Shown: positions 25,681 to 34,117 of the stretch, one piece after another
How positions within the stretch are numbered: the first letter of the stretch is position 1
Layout: every line of letters starts with the position of its first letter
DNA from: Rhizobium binae
Lineage (GTDB): Bacteria; Pseudomonadota; Alphaproteobacteria; Rhizobiales; Rhizobiaceae
Length of the DNA: 64,000 bases
Direction of reading: 5' to 3'
Assembly (NCBI RefSeq): GCF_017357225.1
Contig: NZ_CP071605.1
Span: forward strand, 310,001 to 374,000
Program-made: the position numbers and the translations under genes
The notes under the pieces: generated by a model
Told to the model about the DNA's origin: nothing
Databases searched by the model: none
The model's input: the letters and a program-made list of their open reading frames with translations, nothing else

Positions 25681-26985
25681 TTATCCGTTGTAAGCGATGA
25701 GCTTGGCGCCGACCGGGACGTTGGGGTCGGTGGCGTTTTCGGTGACGACGTAGTCGAGCGCGAATTTCGAACCCGGCGCCGCCTTTACCCATTGCGTGCC
25801 GATGATCGGTCCGGGCGAGACATTGGCGACCGGACCGCTGGTGAAGTCGACCTTGCCGGCGATCGTCGTGGTCTTCAGCGTGGCGATCGCCTTGGCGACG
25901 GCCTCCTTGCTCTTGGCGTCGCTGCTTGCCTTCAGCGCGTCGAAGCCGGCGTCGAGAAGCGCGAGGCTGGCGCCGAGCTGCTGGGTCCACTGCTTGCCGC
26001 TTGCCGCTTCATAGCCGTCGGCAAGCCCGGTTCCCGAGACGCCGGTCAGTGTGGATTTGTAGGGGAAGGCCTTGTGCCAATAGGCGGCGCTGGCGATGTT
26101 CATGCCGAGATCGCCGAGCGCCTCGATATCGGAAGGGAAGAGGCCGGTTTTCGCGACCTGGCAGATCTTGATCTGCTGGGTGAGGCCCTGCTGGGCGGCC
26201 TGACGCCAGAAGGCGGCGAAGTCGGGCGGGATGGGGAAGGAGTTGAAGATCTCGACACCTTCCTGCCGGAAGAGGGCGATCTGCGCCGAGAAATCGGTGG
26301 TGCCGGTTTCATAAGCGCCTGGATCGACGATGGTGAAGCCCGCCTTGGCAAGTGCGGGGGCCAGATGGGCGCGGATCGCATTGCCGTCGGCATCGTTGGG
26401 ATACATGACCCCGACCTTCTTGTTGGTCTCGATCAGGCTCCACTGCGAAACATAGGCCTTGTGGAATTCTTCGACGCCGAAGCCGAAATGATAGGTCCAT
26501 TTGAAGGGCGAGGGCGCGCCCGGCTTGGCGCCGCGGCCGAAATACCAGGCCTCCCACGGCATGACGGTCGAAAGGCAAGGCACGCCGGCCGCCTCGCAGG
26601 CGTCGGCCACCGGATTGATTGTTTCGGGCGTCGAGACGGCGAGCATCAGGTCGATCGCCTGGTTGTTGATCAGCTCCTTCGCCAGCTGGCCGGCGCGCGA
26701 GGGATCGGATTGGGTGTCCTGGTCGAGGATTTCCACCTTCCAGGTCTTGCCGCCGGCCTGCAGGCCGTTCGCCAGCGCCTTGCGTGCGAGATCGAGCACA
26801 TATCCGTCCGTTTCGCCGAAGCCGCCGAGCGGGCCGGTGCGCGGGCTGATGAAGCCGACCTTCAGCGTGTCGCCGCTCTCGGCGAAAGCCGTGCGCCCGG
26901 AAAGCGCGAGCGCCGCGCTGCCTGCTGCGGCCGATGCGATGAAAGAGCGGCGTGTGAGAGACGCCGTGTTGAATGTCCTGCTCAT
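25681..26985 (-). CDS. ABC transporter substrate-binding protein (Leu/Ile/Val-type fold), Tat-exported
   Basis: A protein of 434 residues. The N-terminus SLTRRSFIASAAAGSAALAL is a twin-arginine signal, so it is exported folded to the periplasm; cleavage is expected after TAFA. The mature part is a type I periplasmic-binding fold starting GDTLKVGFISPRTGPLGGFG. The four downstream genes encode its permeases and ATPases. Clustering with hydroxycinnamate and coniferyl genes suggests it binds a phenylpropanoid, as the p-coumarate importers of Rhodopseudomonas do, but ligand contacts cannot be read from sequence. Confidence 0.9.
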   Translation of the reverse strand: MSRTFNTASLTRRSFIASAAAGSAALALSGRTAFAESGDTLKVGFISPRTGPLGGFGETDGYVLDLARKALANGLQAGGKTWKVEILDQDTQSDPSRAGQLAKELINNQAIDLMLAVSTPETINPVADACEAAGVPCLSTVMPWEAWYFGRGAKPGAPSPFKWTYHFGFGVEEFHKAYVSQWSLIETNKKVGVMYPNDADGNAIRAHLAPALAKAGFTIVDPGAYETGTTDFSAQIALFRQEGVEIFNSFPIPPDFAAFWRQAAQQGLTQQIKICQVAKTGLFPSDIEALGDLGMNIASAAYWHKAFPYKSTLTGVSGTGLADGYEAASGKQWTQQLGASLALLDAGFDALKASSDAKSKEAVAKAIATLKTTTIAGKVDFTSGPVANVSPGPIIGTQWVKAAPGSKFALDYVVTENATDPNVPVGAKLIAYNG

Positions 26986-27051
26986 GAAATTGTTCCTCCC
27001 TCTTGGTGCGGGCCTCCCGCCCGTTTCCTGTTCATTCCCGCCGCTCTGCCG

Positions 27052-28503
27052 TCAGATCGGATATTGTCGTTTTCCCGATGCGATGGTGACCCACCGGAGC
27101 TCGGAAAATTCATCGATCGCGGCCTTGCCGCCGAAGCGGCCGTAGCCGCTCGATTTGACGCCGCCGAACGGCATTTGGGGCTCGTCGGACACGGTCGCCT
27201 CGTTGATGTGGCAGATGCCGGATTCGAGCCGCATGGCGACTGCGAGCGCGGCATTGACGTCGCCACCGAAGACTGCTGCGGAGAGCCCGTATTCATTGTC
27301 GTTGGCGACGGTCACGGCCTCATCGATGCTGCCGACGCGGATGATCGCCGCGACCGGCCCGAAGCTCTCCTCGCGATAGATGCGCATGGCGGGCGTCACG
27401 TGATCGATGACGGTCGCATCCATCAGCGTGCCATGCGCCTCGCCGCCGCAGACGAGGACCGCGCCTTTTTGCACGGCGTCGTCGATCAGCGAGCGCACGC
27501 GGCGCACGGCCTCTGCATTGATCAGTGTGCCGAGCGGCGTGTTGCCGTCCTTGGGATTGCCGGCGACGAGCGTTGAGGCCTTTGTCCTGAATTTGCCGAC
27601 GAAGCCGTTAGCGATTTCGTCCATCAGAATGATCCGCTCGGTCGACATGCAGATCTGGCCCTGGTTCATGAAGGCGCCGAAGGCGGCGGCGCTGACCGCC
27701 TCGTCGATATCGGCGTCGGCGAGAACGATAAACGGCGCCTTGCCGCCGAGTTCGAGCAGGCAGCGCTTAAGATGCCGTGCCGACGCTTCGGCGATGATCC
27801 TGCCGACACGCGTGGAACCGGTGAAGTTGATGCGGCGGACGGCCGGATGGGCGATCAGTGCATCGACGACGGCGGCGGCGTCACTTGGCGCATTGGAGAC
27901 AACATTGACGACGCCGCGCGGAAAGCCGGCGTCGCGCAGGACGTCGCCGATCAGCCCGTGGGTCTTCGGGCAGAGCTCGGAGGCCTTGAGGACGACCGTG
28001 TTGCCGCAGGCAAGCGGCATGGCGACGGCGCGGGTGCCGAGGATGATCGGCGCATTCCAGGGAGCGATACCGACGCAGACGCCGGCCGGCTGGCGCACCG
28101 CCATGGCCATGCTGCCCGGAATGCCTGACGGAATAAGCTCACCTGCGATTTGCGTCGTCATCGCCGCCGCCTCGCGAAAAATATCCGAGCCGAGGCCGCA
28201 ATTGATCGCCGCCCATTGTGTGGTGGCGCCGGTCTCGCTGGTCATGGCTTCGATGAGTTCGGGGGCGCGGGCTTCGAGAATATCGGCGGCGGCGTTGAGC
28301 AGCCTTCGCCGTTCGCCTGGTCCGGTCTGCGACCAGTCCGGGAAGGCGGCTGCGGCGGCGTTGGCCGCCCTTGCCATATCGGCGGGGGAGCCTGCCGAGG
28401 CGATCGTCGCGACATCGCCCGACAGCGGGTCGATGCGTTCGAAGCTCGCTCCGTCGGCCGCATCCACCGCCTCGTTGTTGATCATCAGCTTCGCCGAGAA
28501 CAC
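27052..28503 (-). CDS. vdh: Vanillin/aromatic aldehyde dehydrogenase (paralogue 2)
   Basis: An aldehyde dehydrogenase of 483 residues with GIAPWNAPIILGTRAVAMPL, LELGGKAP, the catalytic cysteine in NQGQICMSTERI and PFGGVKSSGYGRFGG. It is closely related to the copy at 19963-21408 over its whole length. It heads the minus-strand operon, 66 bp before the binding-protein gene, and is divergent from an AraC regulator. It is expected to oxidise vanillin, p-hydroxybenzaldehyde or a similar aldehyde released by the hydratase-lyase. Which copy handles which aldehyde cannot be told. Confidence 0.88.
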   Translation of the reverse strand: MFSAKLMINNEAVDAADGASFERIDPLSGDVATIASAGSPADMARAANAAAAAFPDWSQTGPGERRRLLNAAADILEARAPELIEAMTSETGATTQWAAINCGLGSDIFREAAAMTTQIAGELIPSGIPGSMAMAVRQPAGVCVGIAPWNAPIILGTRAVAMPLACGNTVVLKASELCPKTHGLIGDVLRDAGFPRGVVNVVSNAPSDAAAVVDALIAHPAVRRINFTGSTRVGRIIAEASARHLKRCLLELGGKAPFIVLADADIDEAVSAAAFGAFMNQGQICMSTERIILMDEIANGFVGKFRTKASTLVAGNPKDGNTPLGTLINAEAVRRVRSLIDDAVQKGAVLVCGGEAHGTLMDATVIDHVTPAMRIYREESFGPVAAIIRVGSIDEAVTVANDNEYGLSAAVFGGDVNAALAVAMRLESGICHINEATVSDEPQMPFGGVKSSGYGRFGGKAAIDEFSELRWVTIASGKRQYPI

Positions 28504-28749
28504 AGTTTTCCCCGTCCATTCCCAGCTGGCGCGGCCAGCAGGCTCTTAGTTTTTGCCGCGGGGGAAGACGAGCGGAGGCCGCGGCCAAAACGCCGCCCGA
28601 CCGTCCTGCATCTGTTGAAGTGCCTCCTCCCAAAGGCTGATGACAATGAGGTTACGCCGATCGTTTCAGGATGGAATGCGATTTACTGGGTTAATATTGT
28701 AATTATCCGGCGATTGGCCCAATGTTTGCCGGGAGCAGGAGGAGATGCG

Positions 28750-29649
28750 GTGGCGATGGACGGGGGGATTCACCACTATGCGAGAGGCGAGTGGCATGGG
28801 CCGTCGCTCTCGCACCGGCGCATTCGTTTTCAAAAGGGGCTCTATGCCGACTTCCATCATTTCCTCCTGCTCGGCGAGGGGAGGGGAGAGCTTCATTTCG
28901 ACAATGGGGAAGACCGGCCGCTGCACGGGCCGCTGATTGCCTTCCTGCCGCCGCAGGCCCGTTGCGATCTGTCGATCGCTGCGGGAACCGCGGCCCATCT
29001 GGTCGGGGTGTCGCCGCAGATCATGGTCGATGCGATCGGAGACAAGGTGGAATCCTATTCGCTGCGCATCTTCACCGAGCAGCGCAAGGTCGTCGAATCG
29101 GCGGATCCCCTGCTGGTGGCGGAGATCGCTCCGTTGGTTACGGGCTTCGTGCGGGAGCTCGGCGATCCCGCCCGCGCCTCCTGGATGGTCGCATCCTCCT
29201 ATATCAGGCTGACGCTGATGGCGCTCTGGCGCGGCTGCGACGGCGAGAGAAGCGAGCAGCGCGGGCAGGGCGAAACCGGATCGATCCTGCAGCGATATCG
29301 CCAGCTCGTCGAGGCCGGTTTCCGCAGGCACCGGCCGATCAGCGAATATGCCGCCGAACTCGGCGTCACGGCCGACAGGCTTCATTCCATCTGTCAGAGG
29401 ACGCTTGGCCGCTCGCCGATCCAGCTTTTGCACGAGCGCGTGGTGCAGGAGGCGAAGCTCAGGTTGGAGCGCTCGGCCCGCAACATCCAGGAAATCTCCG
29501 ACAGTCTCGGCTTTCGCGATCCGACCTATTTCAGCCATTTCTTCAAGCGCAAGACCGGCCTTTCGCCTGCCGGCTATCGCCAGATCGCCCGCGCTTCCGC
29601 CGGCTCGGAAAACAGCATGCTATCGTCGGGCTACGCCGACTGGCCCTAG
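28750..29649 (+). CDS. AraC-family regulator
   Basis: About 299 residues. The GTG at 28750 is 7 nt after AGGAGG; the ATG at 28756 is the alternative. The long upstream frame is antisense to the aldehyde dehydrogenase gene. An N-terminal effector domain precedes the C-terminal AraC DNA-binding domain, which has two helix-turn-helices (SEYAAELGVTADRLHSICQR and IQEISDSLGFRDPTYFSHFF). It is divergent from the eight-gene import/oxidation operon across 246 bp, so it probably controls that operon. This subgroup resembles PobR/HpaA-type regulators of aromatic catabolism; the effector is inferred to be aromatic. Confidence 0.88.
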   Translation: MAMDGGIHHYARGEWHGPSLSHRRIRFQKGLYADFHHFLLLGEGRGELHFDNGEDRPLHGPLIAFLPPQARCDLSIAAGTAAHLVGVSPQIMVDAIGDKVESYSLRIFTEQRKVVESADPLLVAEIAPLVTGFVRELGDPARASWMVASSYIRLTLMALWRGCDGERSEQRGQGETGSILQRYRQLVEAGFRRHRPISEYAAELGVTADRLHSICQRTLGRSPIQLLHERVVQEAKLRLERSARNIQEISDSLGFRDPTYFSHFFKRKTGLSPAGYRQIARASAGSENSMLSSGYADWP

Positions 29650-29695
29650 AACAGGATTCAGATTTTAGGCGGCCTAAAATCTGAATCCTGTTCTA
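29647..29695. repeat. Perfect 49-bp palindrome overlapping the araC stop codon
   Basis: Two perfectly complementary 24-nt arms flank a single central G at 29671. The left arm begins with the TAG stop codon of the AraC gene (29647-29649). The arms carry GATTTTAGGC/GCCTAAAATC at the centre. In RNA it would form a very stable hairpin with a minimal loop, and it could end transcription. Confidence 0.85.
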
Positions 29696-29711
29696 AATGA
29701 GAGAGTTAGAC

Positions 29712-29758
29712 ATGATGTCGTCCGAAAACCGCTCACAGGTTTCGGCATCATACTCTGG
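29712..29758. repeat. Rhizobium-type intergenic palindromic repeat
   Basis: An imperfect inverted repeat built from CATGATGTCGTCCGAAAACC and GGTTTCGGCATCAT around GCTCACA. Elements with this CGTCCGAAAACCGCTCAC core are very common between genes in Rhizobium genomes, from general knowledge of these genomes. It sits just after the 49-bp palindrome. Confidence 0.6.
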
Positions 29759-29791
29759 AGCCTGGCTAGGCAGGCTCCGGGAGAGAGCCGA

Positions 29792-30277
29792 TCAGTTCCC
29801 CCTGTAAATCCGCTTCAGCGCGGCAAGCAGCCCGTCCATTTCCTCGCGTGAAAACAGGGTGATGAAACGCTGTTCGTGCCGGTCGATCCGCTCGCGCGCC
29901 TGCACGAGCATCGCGTGACCGGCCGGCGTCAGATGCAGTTCCTGACGGCGGCGGTCTGCCGCGGAAGGGCGGCGTTCGATGAAGTCGCGGCCGGCCAGGC
30001 GGTTGACTAGAGCCATCATGGTGGCGCGGTCGGTGCCGAGCGTATTGGCGAGGTCGATCTGCGATGCGCCCGGATTGCCGGCCAGCAGTTCCATCACAGC
30101 AAGCTGCTTCTGCGTCAGCCCCAGCTCCTCCATGGTTGCTGCGAAATCGCGATAGATCGCGACATGCGCCATACGCAGGTGAAAGCCCAGGAGATCGCCA
30201 AGCCGGCCGACGTCGAGCGGCGGCGCCAGCGTGGTCTCTTCGCCTTCTAAATCATCCTGCGGCGGTTTTGCAGCCAT
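29792..30277 (-). CDS. MarR-family regulator of hydroxycinnamate genes
   Basis: A winged-helix protein of 161 residues starting MAAKPPQDDLEGEETTLAPP, with the MarR core LTQKQLAVMELLAGNPGASQ, IDLANTLGTDRATMMALVNR and the wing DRRRQELHLTPAG. GAGAGGA is 5 nt before the ATG at 30277; the longer frame to 30331 lacks this. It is divergent from feruloyl-CoA synthetase. MarR repressors such as CouR, FerC and HcaR control such genes and release DNA on binding hydroxycinnamoyl-CoA, so the same role is inferred here. Confidence 0.88.
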   Translation of the reverse strand: MAAKPPQDDLEGEETTLAPPLDVGRLGDLLGFHLRMAHVAIYRDFAATMEELGLTQKQLAVMELLAGNPGASQIDLANTLGTDRATMMALVNRLAGRDFIERRPSAADRRRQELHLTPAGHAMLVQARERIDRHEQRFITLFSREEMDGLLAALKRIYRGN

Positions 30278-30416
30278 CGTTCCTCTCGCATCGTCAAGCG
30301 TCATAACCATCAATATCAGCGGGTTAGTCAATATCCGCTATGCCGATTCCCCTGCCTGAAATCAAATGACAGGATTTGCCGTGAACAGCCTCTTGCATTG
30401 TCGGAGAAAAATATTA

Positions 30417-30431
30417 GTATGTGTTACATAC
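30417..30431. promoter_or_regulatory. Palindrome upstream of feruloyl-CoA synthetase, candidate MarR operator
   Basis: GTATGT-GTT-ACATAC is a perfect 6-bp dyad with a 3-nt centre, 44 nt before the ATG at 30476. A second dyad, AGCGG-N12-CCGCT, lies at 30319-30340 nearer the regulator. Either could be the MarR operator. Confidence 0.45.
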
Positions 30432-30475
30432 AAAATTGATGCCTGTCGGAGGAGCGGCTGGCATGGGAGGAGAAA

Positions 30476-32059
30476 ATGGCGCATTCCTTTTCCGGGGTGG
30501 TTTCGTCGGCGGATTGCGGGCTCGTCACCGATGATCCGGTCCTTTACCGCGCCCGCGTCGCGCCGGATCGTCGGGCACTGTTCGAAATCGCCACCGGCCG
30601 GCAAATGACCTATGCCGAGCTCGATCTGCGGATCGCCCGCTGCGCGGGGTTTCTCGGTGCGGTGCTCGGTCCGCGCCGGGACGGCGCCCGTGTTGCCATG
30701 CTGGCGCGCAATGCGATGGATTCCATCGTGCTAGCCTTTGCCTGCCAGCGCGCCAACGCCATTTACGTGCCGCTGAACTGGCGCCTCAACGCCGCCGAGC
30801 TTCGCCCGATTCTTGCCGATTGCGCCCCGGCACTCCTGGTTCGCGATGACGAGTTTGCCGCCACGGCAGCGGACATCGCCGCGGCTGAATCCGAGATGAT
30901 GGTGATATCGACGGCCGACGGACCGGCCGGGCTTGCGGCACGGATCGAGGCGAGCCTTCCGGCGGCTCCCGTGTCTTGCGACGCGGATCAGCCTTGCGTT
31001 CTTCTCTACACGTCGGGCACGACGGGACAGCCGAAGGGCGTCGTCATCACCCGCCGCAACGCCTTCTTCGCCGCCGTCAATTTCTCCTTCGTCGGAGAGA
31101 TCGGGCAGGGCTCCGTCGCGCTCTGCGACCTGCCGTTCTTCCACACGATCGGGCTGATCGCGGTGGCGCGCACGACGTTGATGCTGGGCGGCACGCTCGT
31201 CGTCTCCGATCGCTTCACGCCGGCGCGAACGCTTGCCGCCCTTTCAGACCGGCAGCACGCCGTCACCCACTATTTCGCCGTGCCGCAGATCGCGCTCGCC
31301 CTGCGCAACGACCCTGCCTATAGCGCCACCGCCCTTTCAGGCCTGCATGCGCTGTTCGTCGGCGGTGCGCCGCTGACGCGGGCGCTGATCGAAAGCTATA
31401 TCGAGGACGGCGTCGCGCTGGTCAACGGTTATGGCATGAGCGAGGCGGGAACCGTGCTGCACGTGCCGATCGACCGGCGCGCGGTGCAGGAAAATCCCGG
31501 CAGCGTCGGTCTTCCCGCGCCGCTGCTCGACATCCGTATCGTCGGCGAGGATGGCCGCGACGTCGGGGACGGCGAAATCGGCGAGCTCTGGCTGCGCGGG
31601 CCGGCGGTGACGCCGGGCTATTGGAACAAGCCGGCAGAGACGGCCGCCGCCTTCGCCGACGGCTGGTATCGGACGGGCGATCTCGGCCGGCGCGAAGCCA
31701 ACGGTTTCTATCGCATCGTCGACCGGTTGAAGGACATGTATATCAGCGGCGGCGAGAATGTTTATCCCGCCGAGGTCGAGGCGGCGCTCTCAAGCCACCC
31801 CGATATTCTCGATGTCGCTGTCGTCGGCGTTCCCGACGACAGATGGGGCGAATGCGGCATTGCCTGTGTCGTGCTGCGGCCGGGTGCTGCAGCAACGAGC
31901 GAGGTCATCGCCGGCCATTGCGCGGCAAGGCTTGCCGCCTTCAAACGCCCGGCGCGCATCCTTCTTGTCGACGCCATCCCCCGCACCGCCTCCGGTAAGG
32001 TGCAGAAACATGTGCTGCGCCAGTTCCATTCCGAAGCCCTTCAACGACAGGCCTTGTGA
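30476..32059 (+). CDS. fcs: Feruloyl-CoA / hydroxycinnamoyl-CoA synthetase
   Basis: An ANL-superfamily acyl-CoA ligase of 527 residues. The AMP-binding P-loop LLYTSGTTGQPKGV is near 177-190, NGYGMSEAGTVLH is the adenine motif, WYRTGDLG is the conserved aspartate motif, and the C-terminal lysine lies in PRTASGKVQKHVL. It activates ferulate, p-coumarate or caffeate with ATP and CoA. GGGAGGAG precedes the ATG. It is followed 50 bp later by hydroxycinnamoyl-CoA hydratase-lyase, the enzyme that uses its product. The family alone would allow other acids; the neighbour makes feruloyl-CoA synthetase the best call. Confidence 0.9.
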   Translation: MAHSFSGVVSSADCGLVTDDPVLYRARVAPDRRALFEIATGRQMTYAELDLRIARCAGFLGAVLGPRRDGARVAMLARNAMDSIVLAFACQRANAIYVPLNWRLNAAELRPILADCAPALLVRDDEFAATAADIAAAESEMMVISTADGPAGLAARIEASLPAAPVSCDADQPCVLLYTSGTTGQPKGVVITRRNAFFAAVNFSFVGEIGQGSVALCDLPFFHTIGLIAVARTTLMLGGTLVVSDRFTPARTLAALSDRQHAVTHYFAVPQIALALRNDPAYSATALSGLHALFVGGAPLTRALIESYIEDGVALVNGYGMSEAGTVLHVPIDRRAVQENPGSVGLPAPLLDIRIVGEDGRDVGDGEIGELWLRGPAVTPGYWNKPAETAAAFADGWYRTGDLGRREANGFYRIVDRLKDMYISGGENVYPAEVEAALSSHPDILDVAVVGVPDDRWGECGIACVVLRPGAAATSEVIAGHCAARLAAFKRPARILLVDAIPRTASGKVQKHVLRQFHSEALQRQAL

Positions 32060-32109
32060 GGCCTTGTGACGCCGACCCCGGCATCATGCCGAAACCAATG
32101 GAGTGACCC

Positions 32110-32934
32110 ATGACTGAAAAGACATCGCCGGTTCTGGTCGAATTCGACAGCGGCATCGCATTCGTGACCCTCAACAGACCGGAAAAGCGCAATGCGATGA
32201 ATCCTGCACTCAATGCCAGGATGCTCGAAGTGCTCGACGAACTCGAAGGCGACGAGCGCTGTGGCGTCCTCGTCCTGCGCGGCGCCGGCGAGTCCTGGTC
32301 CGCCGGAATGGATTTGAAGGAGTATTTCCGCGACAACGACGACAAGCCGCGCGACGCCACGCTGAAGGCGCGGCGCCAATCCGGCGGCTGGTGGGGCCGG
32401 CTGATGTATTTCGAAAAGCCGACGATCGCGATGGTCAACGGCTGGTGCTTCGGCGGTGCCTTCACGCCACTCGTTTCCTGCGATCTCGCCATCGCTGCCG
32501 AGGAAGCGAATTTCGGCCTCTCGGAGATCAACTGGGGCATTCTGCCGGGCGGCAACGTCACGCGCGCCGTCGCCGAGGTGATGCGCCATCGCGATGCCCT
32601 TTATTACATCATGACCGGCGAATTGTTCGGTGGGCGCAAGGCCGCCGAAATGGGCCTCGTCAACGAGGCTGTACCGCTGGCGGAACTCGAAGCCCGCGTG
32701 CGCAAGATCTGCGCCAGCCTGCTGGAAAAGAACCCGGTGACGCTGAAGGCGGCCAAGGACACCTACAAGCGCGTCCGCAATCTGCCGTGGGATCTCGCTG
32801 ACGACTACATCTACGCCAAACTGGAGCAGATGCTGTTTCTCGACAAGACCAAGGGGCGCGACGAGGGGCTGAAGCAGTTCCTCGACGACAAGACCTATCA
32901 GCCCGGGCTCGGCGCCTATAAGCGCGACCGCTGA
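32110..32934 (+). CDS. ech: p-Hydroxycinnamoyl-CoA hydratase/lyase (feruloyl-CoA to vanillin)
   Basis: A crotonase-fold enzyme of 274 residues. It shows the family-specific segments [53 protein letters not shown] and [13 protein letters not shown]. The glutamate of LSEINWG and the tyrosine of DDYIYAKL match catalytic residues known for HCHL. It hydrates feruloyl-CoA and cleaves it to vanillin plus acetyl-CoA; p-coumaroyl-CoA would give p-hydroxybenzaldehyde. GGAGTG precedes the ATG. It is one of the most confident functional calls in the island. Confidence 0.96.
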   Translation: MTEKTSPVLVEFDSGIAFVTLNRPEKRNAMNPALNARMLEVLDELEGDERCGVLVLRGAGESWSAGMDLKEYFRDNDDKPRDATLKARRQSGGWWGRLMYFEKPTIAMVNGWCFGGAFTPLVSCDLAIAAEEANFGLSEINWGILPGGNVTRAVAEVMRHRDALYYIMTGELFGGRKAAEMGLVNEAVPLAELEARVRKICASLLEKNPVTLKAAKDTYKRVRNLPWDLADDYIYAKLEQMLFLDKTKGRDEGLKQFLDDKTYQPGLGAYKRDR

Positions 32935-32939
32935 GGTCA

Positions 32940-32957
32940 GGCCCGGCTTGCCGGGCC
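32940..32957 (+). other. Intercistronic hairpin after ech
   Basis: GGCCCGGC-TT-GCCGGGCC is a perfect 8-bp GC stem starting 6 nt after the ech stop, in a 56-bp gap before the alcohol dehydrogenase gene. There is no T tract. It could protect the upstream mRNA end or reduce read-through. Confidence 0.5.
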
Positions 32958-32990
32958 GGTCGCAGATAAATAATCGGGGGGGAGAATGAA

Positions 32991-34097
32991 ATGAAGATCC
33001 ATGCCGCGGTGGCGCGAGCGCCGCATATGCCGTTTTCGCTGGAGAGCCTCGATCTGGAAGAGCCGCGCGAGGGGGAAATCCTGGTCCGCGTCGTCGCAAC
33101 AGGGGTTTGCCACACCGACATCGTCATGCGCGACCAGCACCTGCCGGTGCCGCAGCCGGTGGTGCTCGGCCATGAGGGCGCCGGCATCGTCGAGCGCGTC
33201 GGCCCCGGTGTCGCCAAGGTGAAGCCGGGCGATCATGTGGTCATGACCTTCAATTCCTGCGGTCACTGCCCGAGCTGCAACGATCACGAGGAGACCTATT
33301 GCCACGAATTCTTCCCGCGCAATTTCTTCGGTTCGCGGGCCGATGGTTCGAGCGGGCTCTCCCACGGGGGAGAGCGGGTGAACGGCAATATTTTCGGACA
33401 GTCCTCTTTTGCGAGCCATGCGCTCTGCCATGAGCGCAACATCGTGAAAGTGCCTGAGGACGTCGATCTGGCGCTGCTCGGGCCGCTCGCCTGCGGCATC
33501 CAGACCGGCGCCGGCGCGGTCATGAATGCGCTGAAGGTCGAGCCGGGGAAAGTGCTTGCGGTTTTTGGCATGGGGTCGGTCGGCCTTGCCGCCGTCATGG
33601 CGGCGCGGGTCGTCGGCGCTTCCAGGATCATCGCGGTCGACGTCAATGCAGCGCGGCTGGCGCTTGCGGCCGAGCTCGGCGCGACAGAAATTGTCGACGC
33701 CAAGGCCGGCGATGCGGTCGCCGCGATTATGGCGCTGACCGGCGCCGGCGTCGATTATGCGATCGATGCCTCCGGCGTGCCCGCCGTCATCGACCAATGC
33801 GTGCGGGTGTTGGCGCCGCGTGGCACCTGCGGCATCGTCGGGGCGTCGCCGCACGGTGCGACGCTGACGCTCGACCTTACCCACATCCTGTCCGGCGGTC
33901 GCCGGGTCCGCGGCATCGTCGAGGGTGATTCCAATCCCGACGTGCTGATCCCGCTTTTGATCGACCTCCACAGACAGAGCCGCTTCCCCTTCGACAGGCT
34001 CGTCACCTTCTATGATTTCGCCGACATCAATCAGGCGGTGGAGGATGCGGAAAAGGGCATCGTGCTGAAACCGGTCGTGCGTCAGCCGGCCGCCTGA
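32991..34097 (+). CDS. Zinc-dependent aryl-alcohol dehydrogenase
   Basis: A medium-chain dehydrogenase of 368 residues. It has the catalytic zinc motifs GVCHTDI and [12 protein letters not shown], four structural-zinc cysteines in [15 protein letters not shown], and the NAD fold [20 protein letters not shown]. The family includes benzyl-alcohol and aryl-alcohol dehydrogenases. In this operon, between the hydratase-lyase and coniferyl-aldehyde dehydrogenase, it probably oxidises coniferyl or a related aromatic alcohol, or reduces a toxic aldehyde. GGGGGGAG lies just upstream. Confidence 0.88.
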   Translation: MKIHAAVARAPHMPFSLESLDLEEPREGEILVRVVATGVCHTDIVMRDQHLPVPQPVVLGHEGAGIVERVGPGVAKVKPGDHVVMTFNSCGHCPSCNDHEETYCHEFFPRNFFGSRADGSSGLSHGGERVNGNIFGQSSFASHALCHERNIVKVPEDVDLALLGPLACGIQTGAGAVMNALKVEPGKVLAVFGMGSVGLAAVMAARVVGASRIIAVDVNAARLALAAELGATEIVDAKAGDAVAAIMALTGAGVDYAIDASGVPAVIDQCVRVLAPRGTCGIVGASPHGATLTLDLTHILSGGRRVRGIVEGDSNPDVLIPLLIDLHRQSRFPFDRLVTFYDFADINQAVEDAEKGIVLKPVVRQPAA

Positions 34098-34117
34098 CAT
34101 CTTCAAGGGAGGAAAGA

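Noticed and set aside
25030..27576. Open frame of 848 codons antisense to the binding protein and ATPase genes
   Set aside because: A shadow of well-conserved ABC transporter genes on the other strand, with no domain content of its own.
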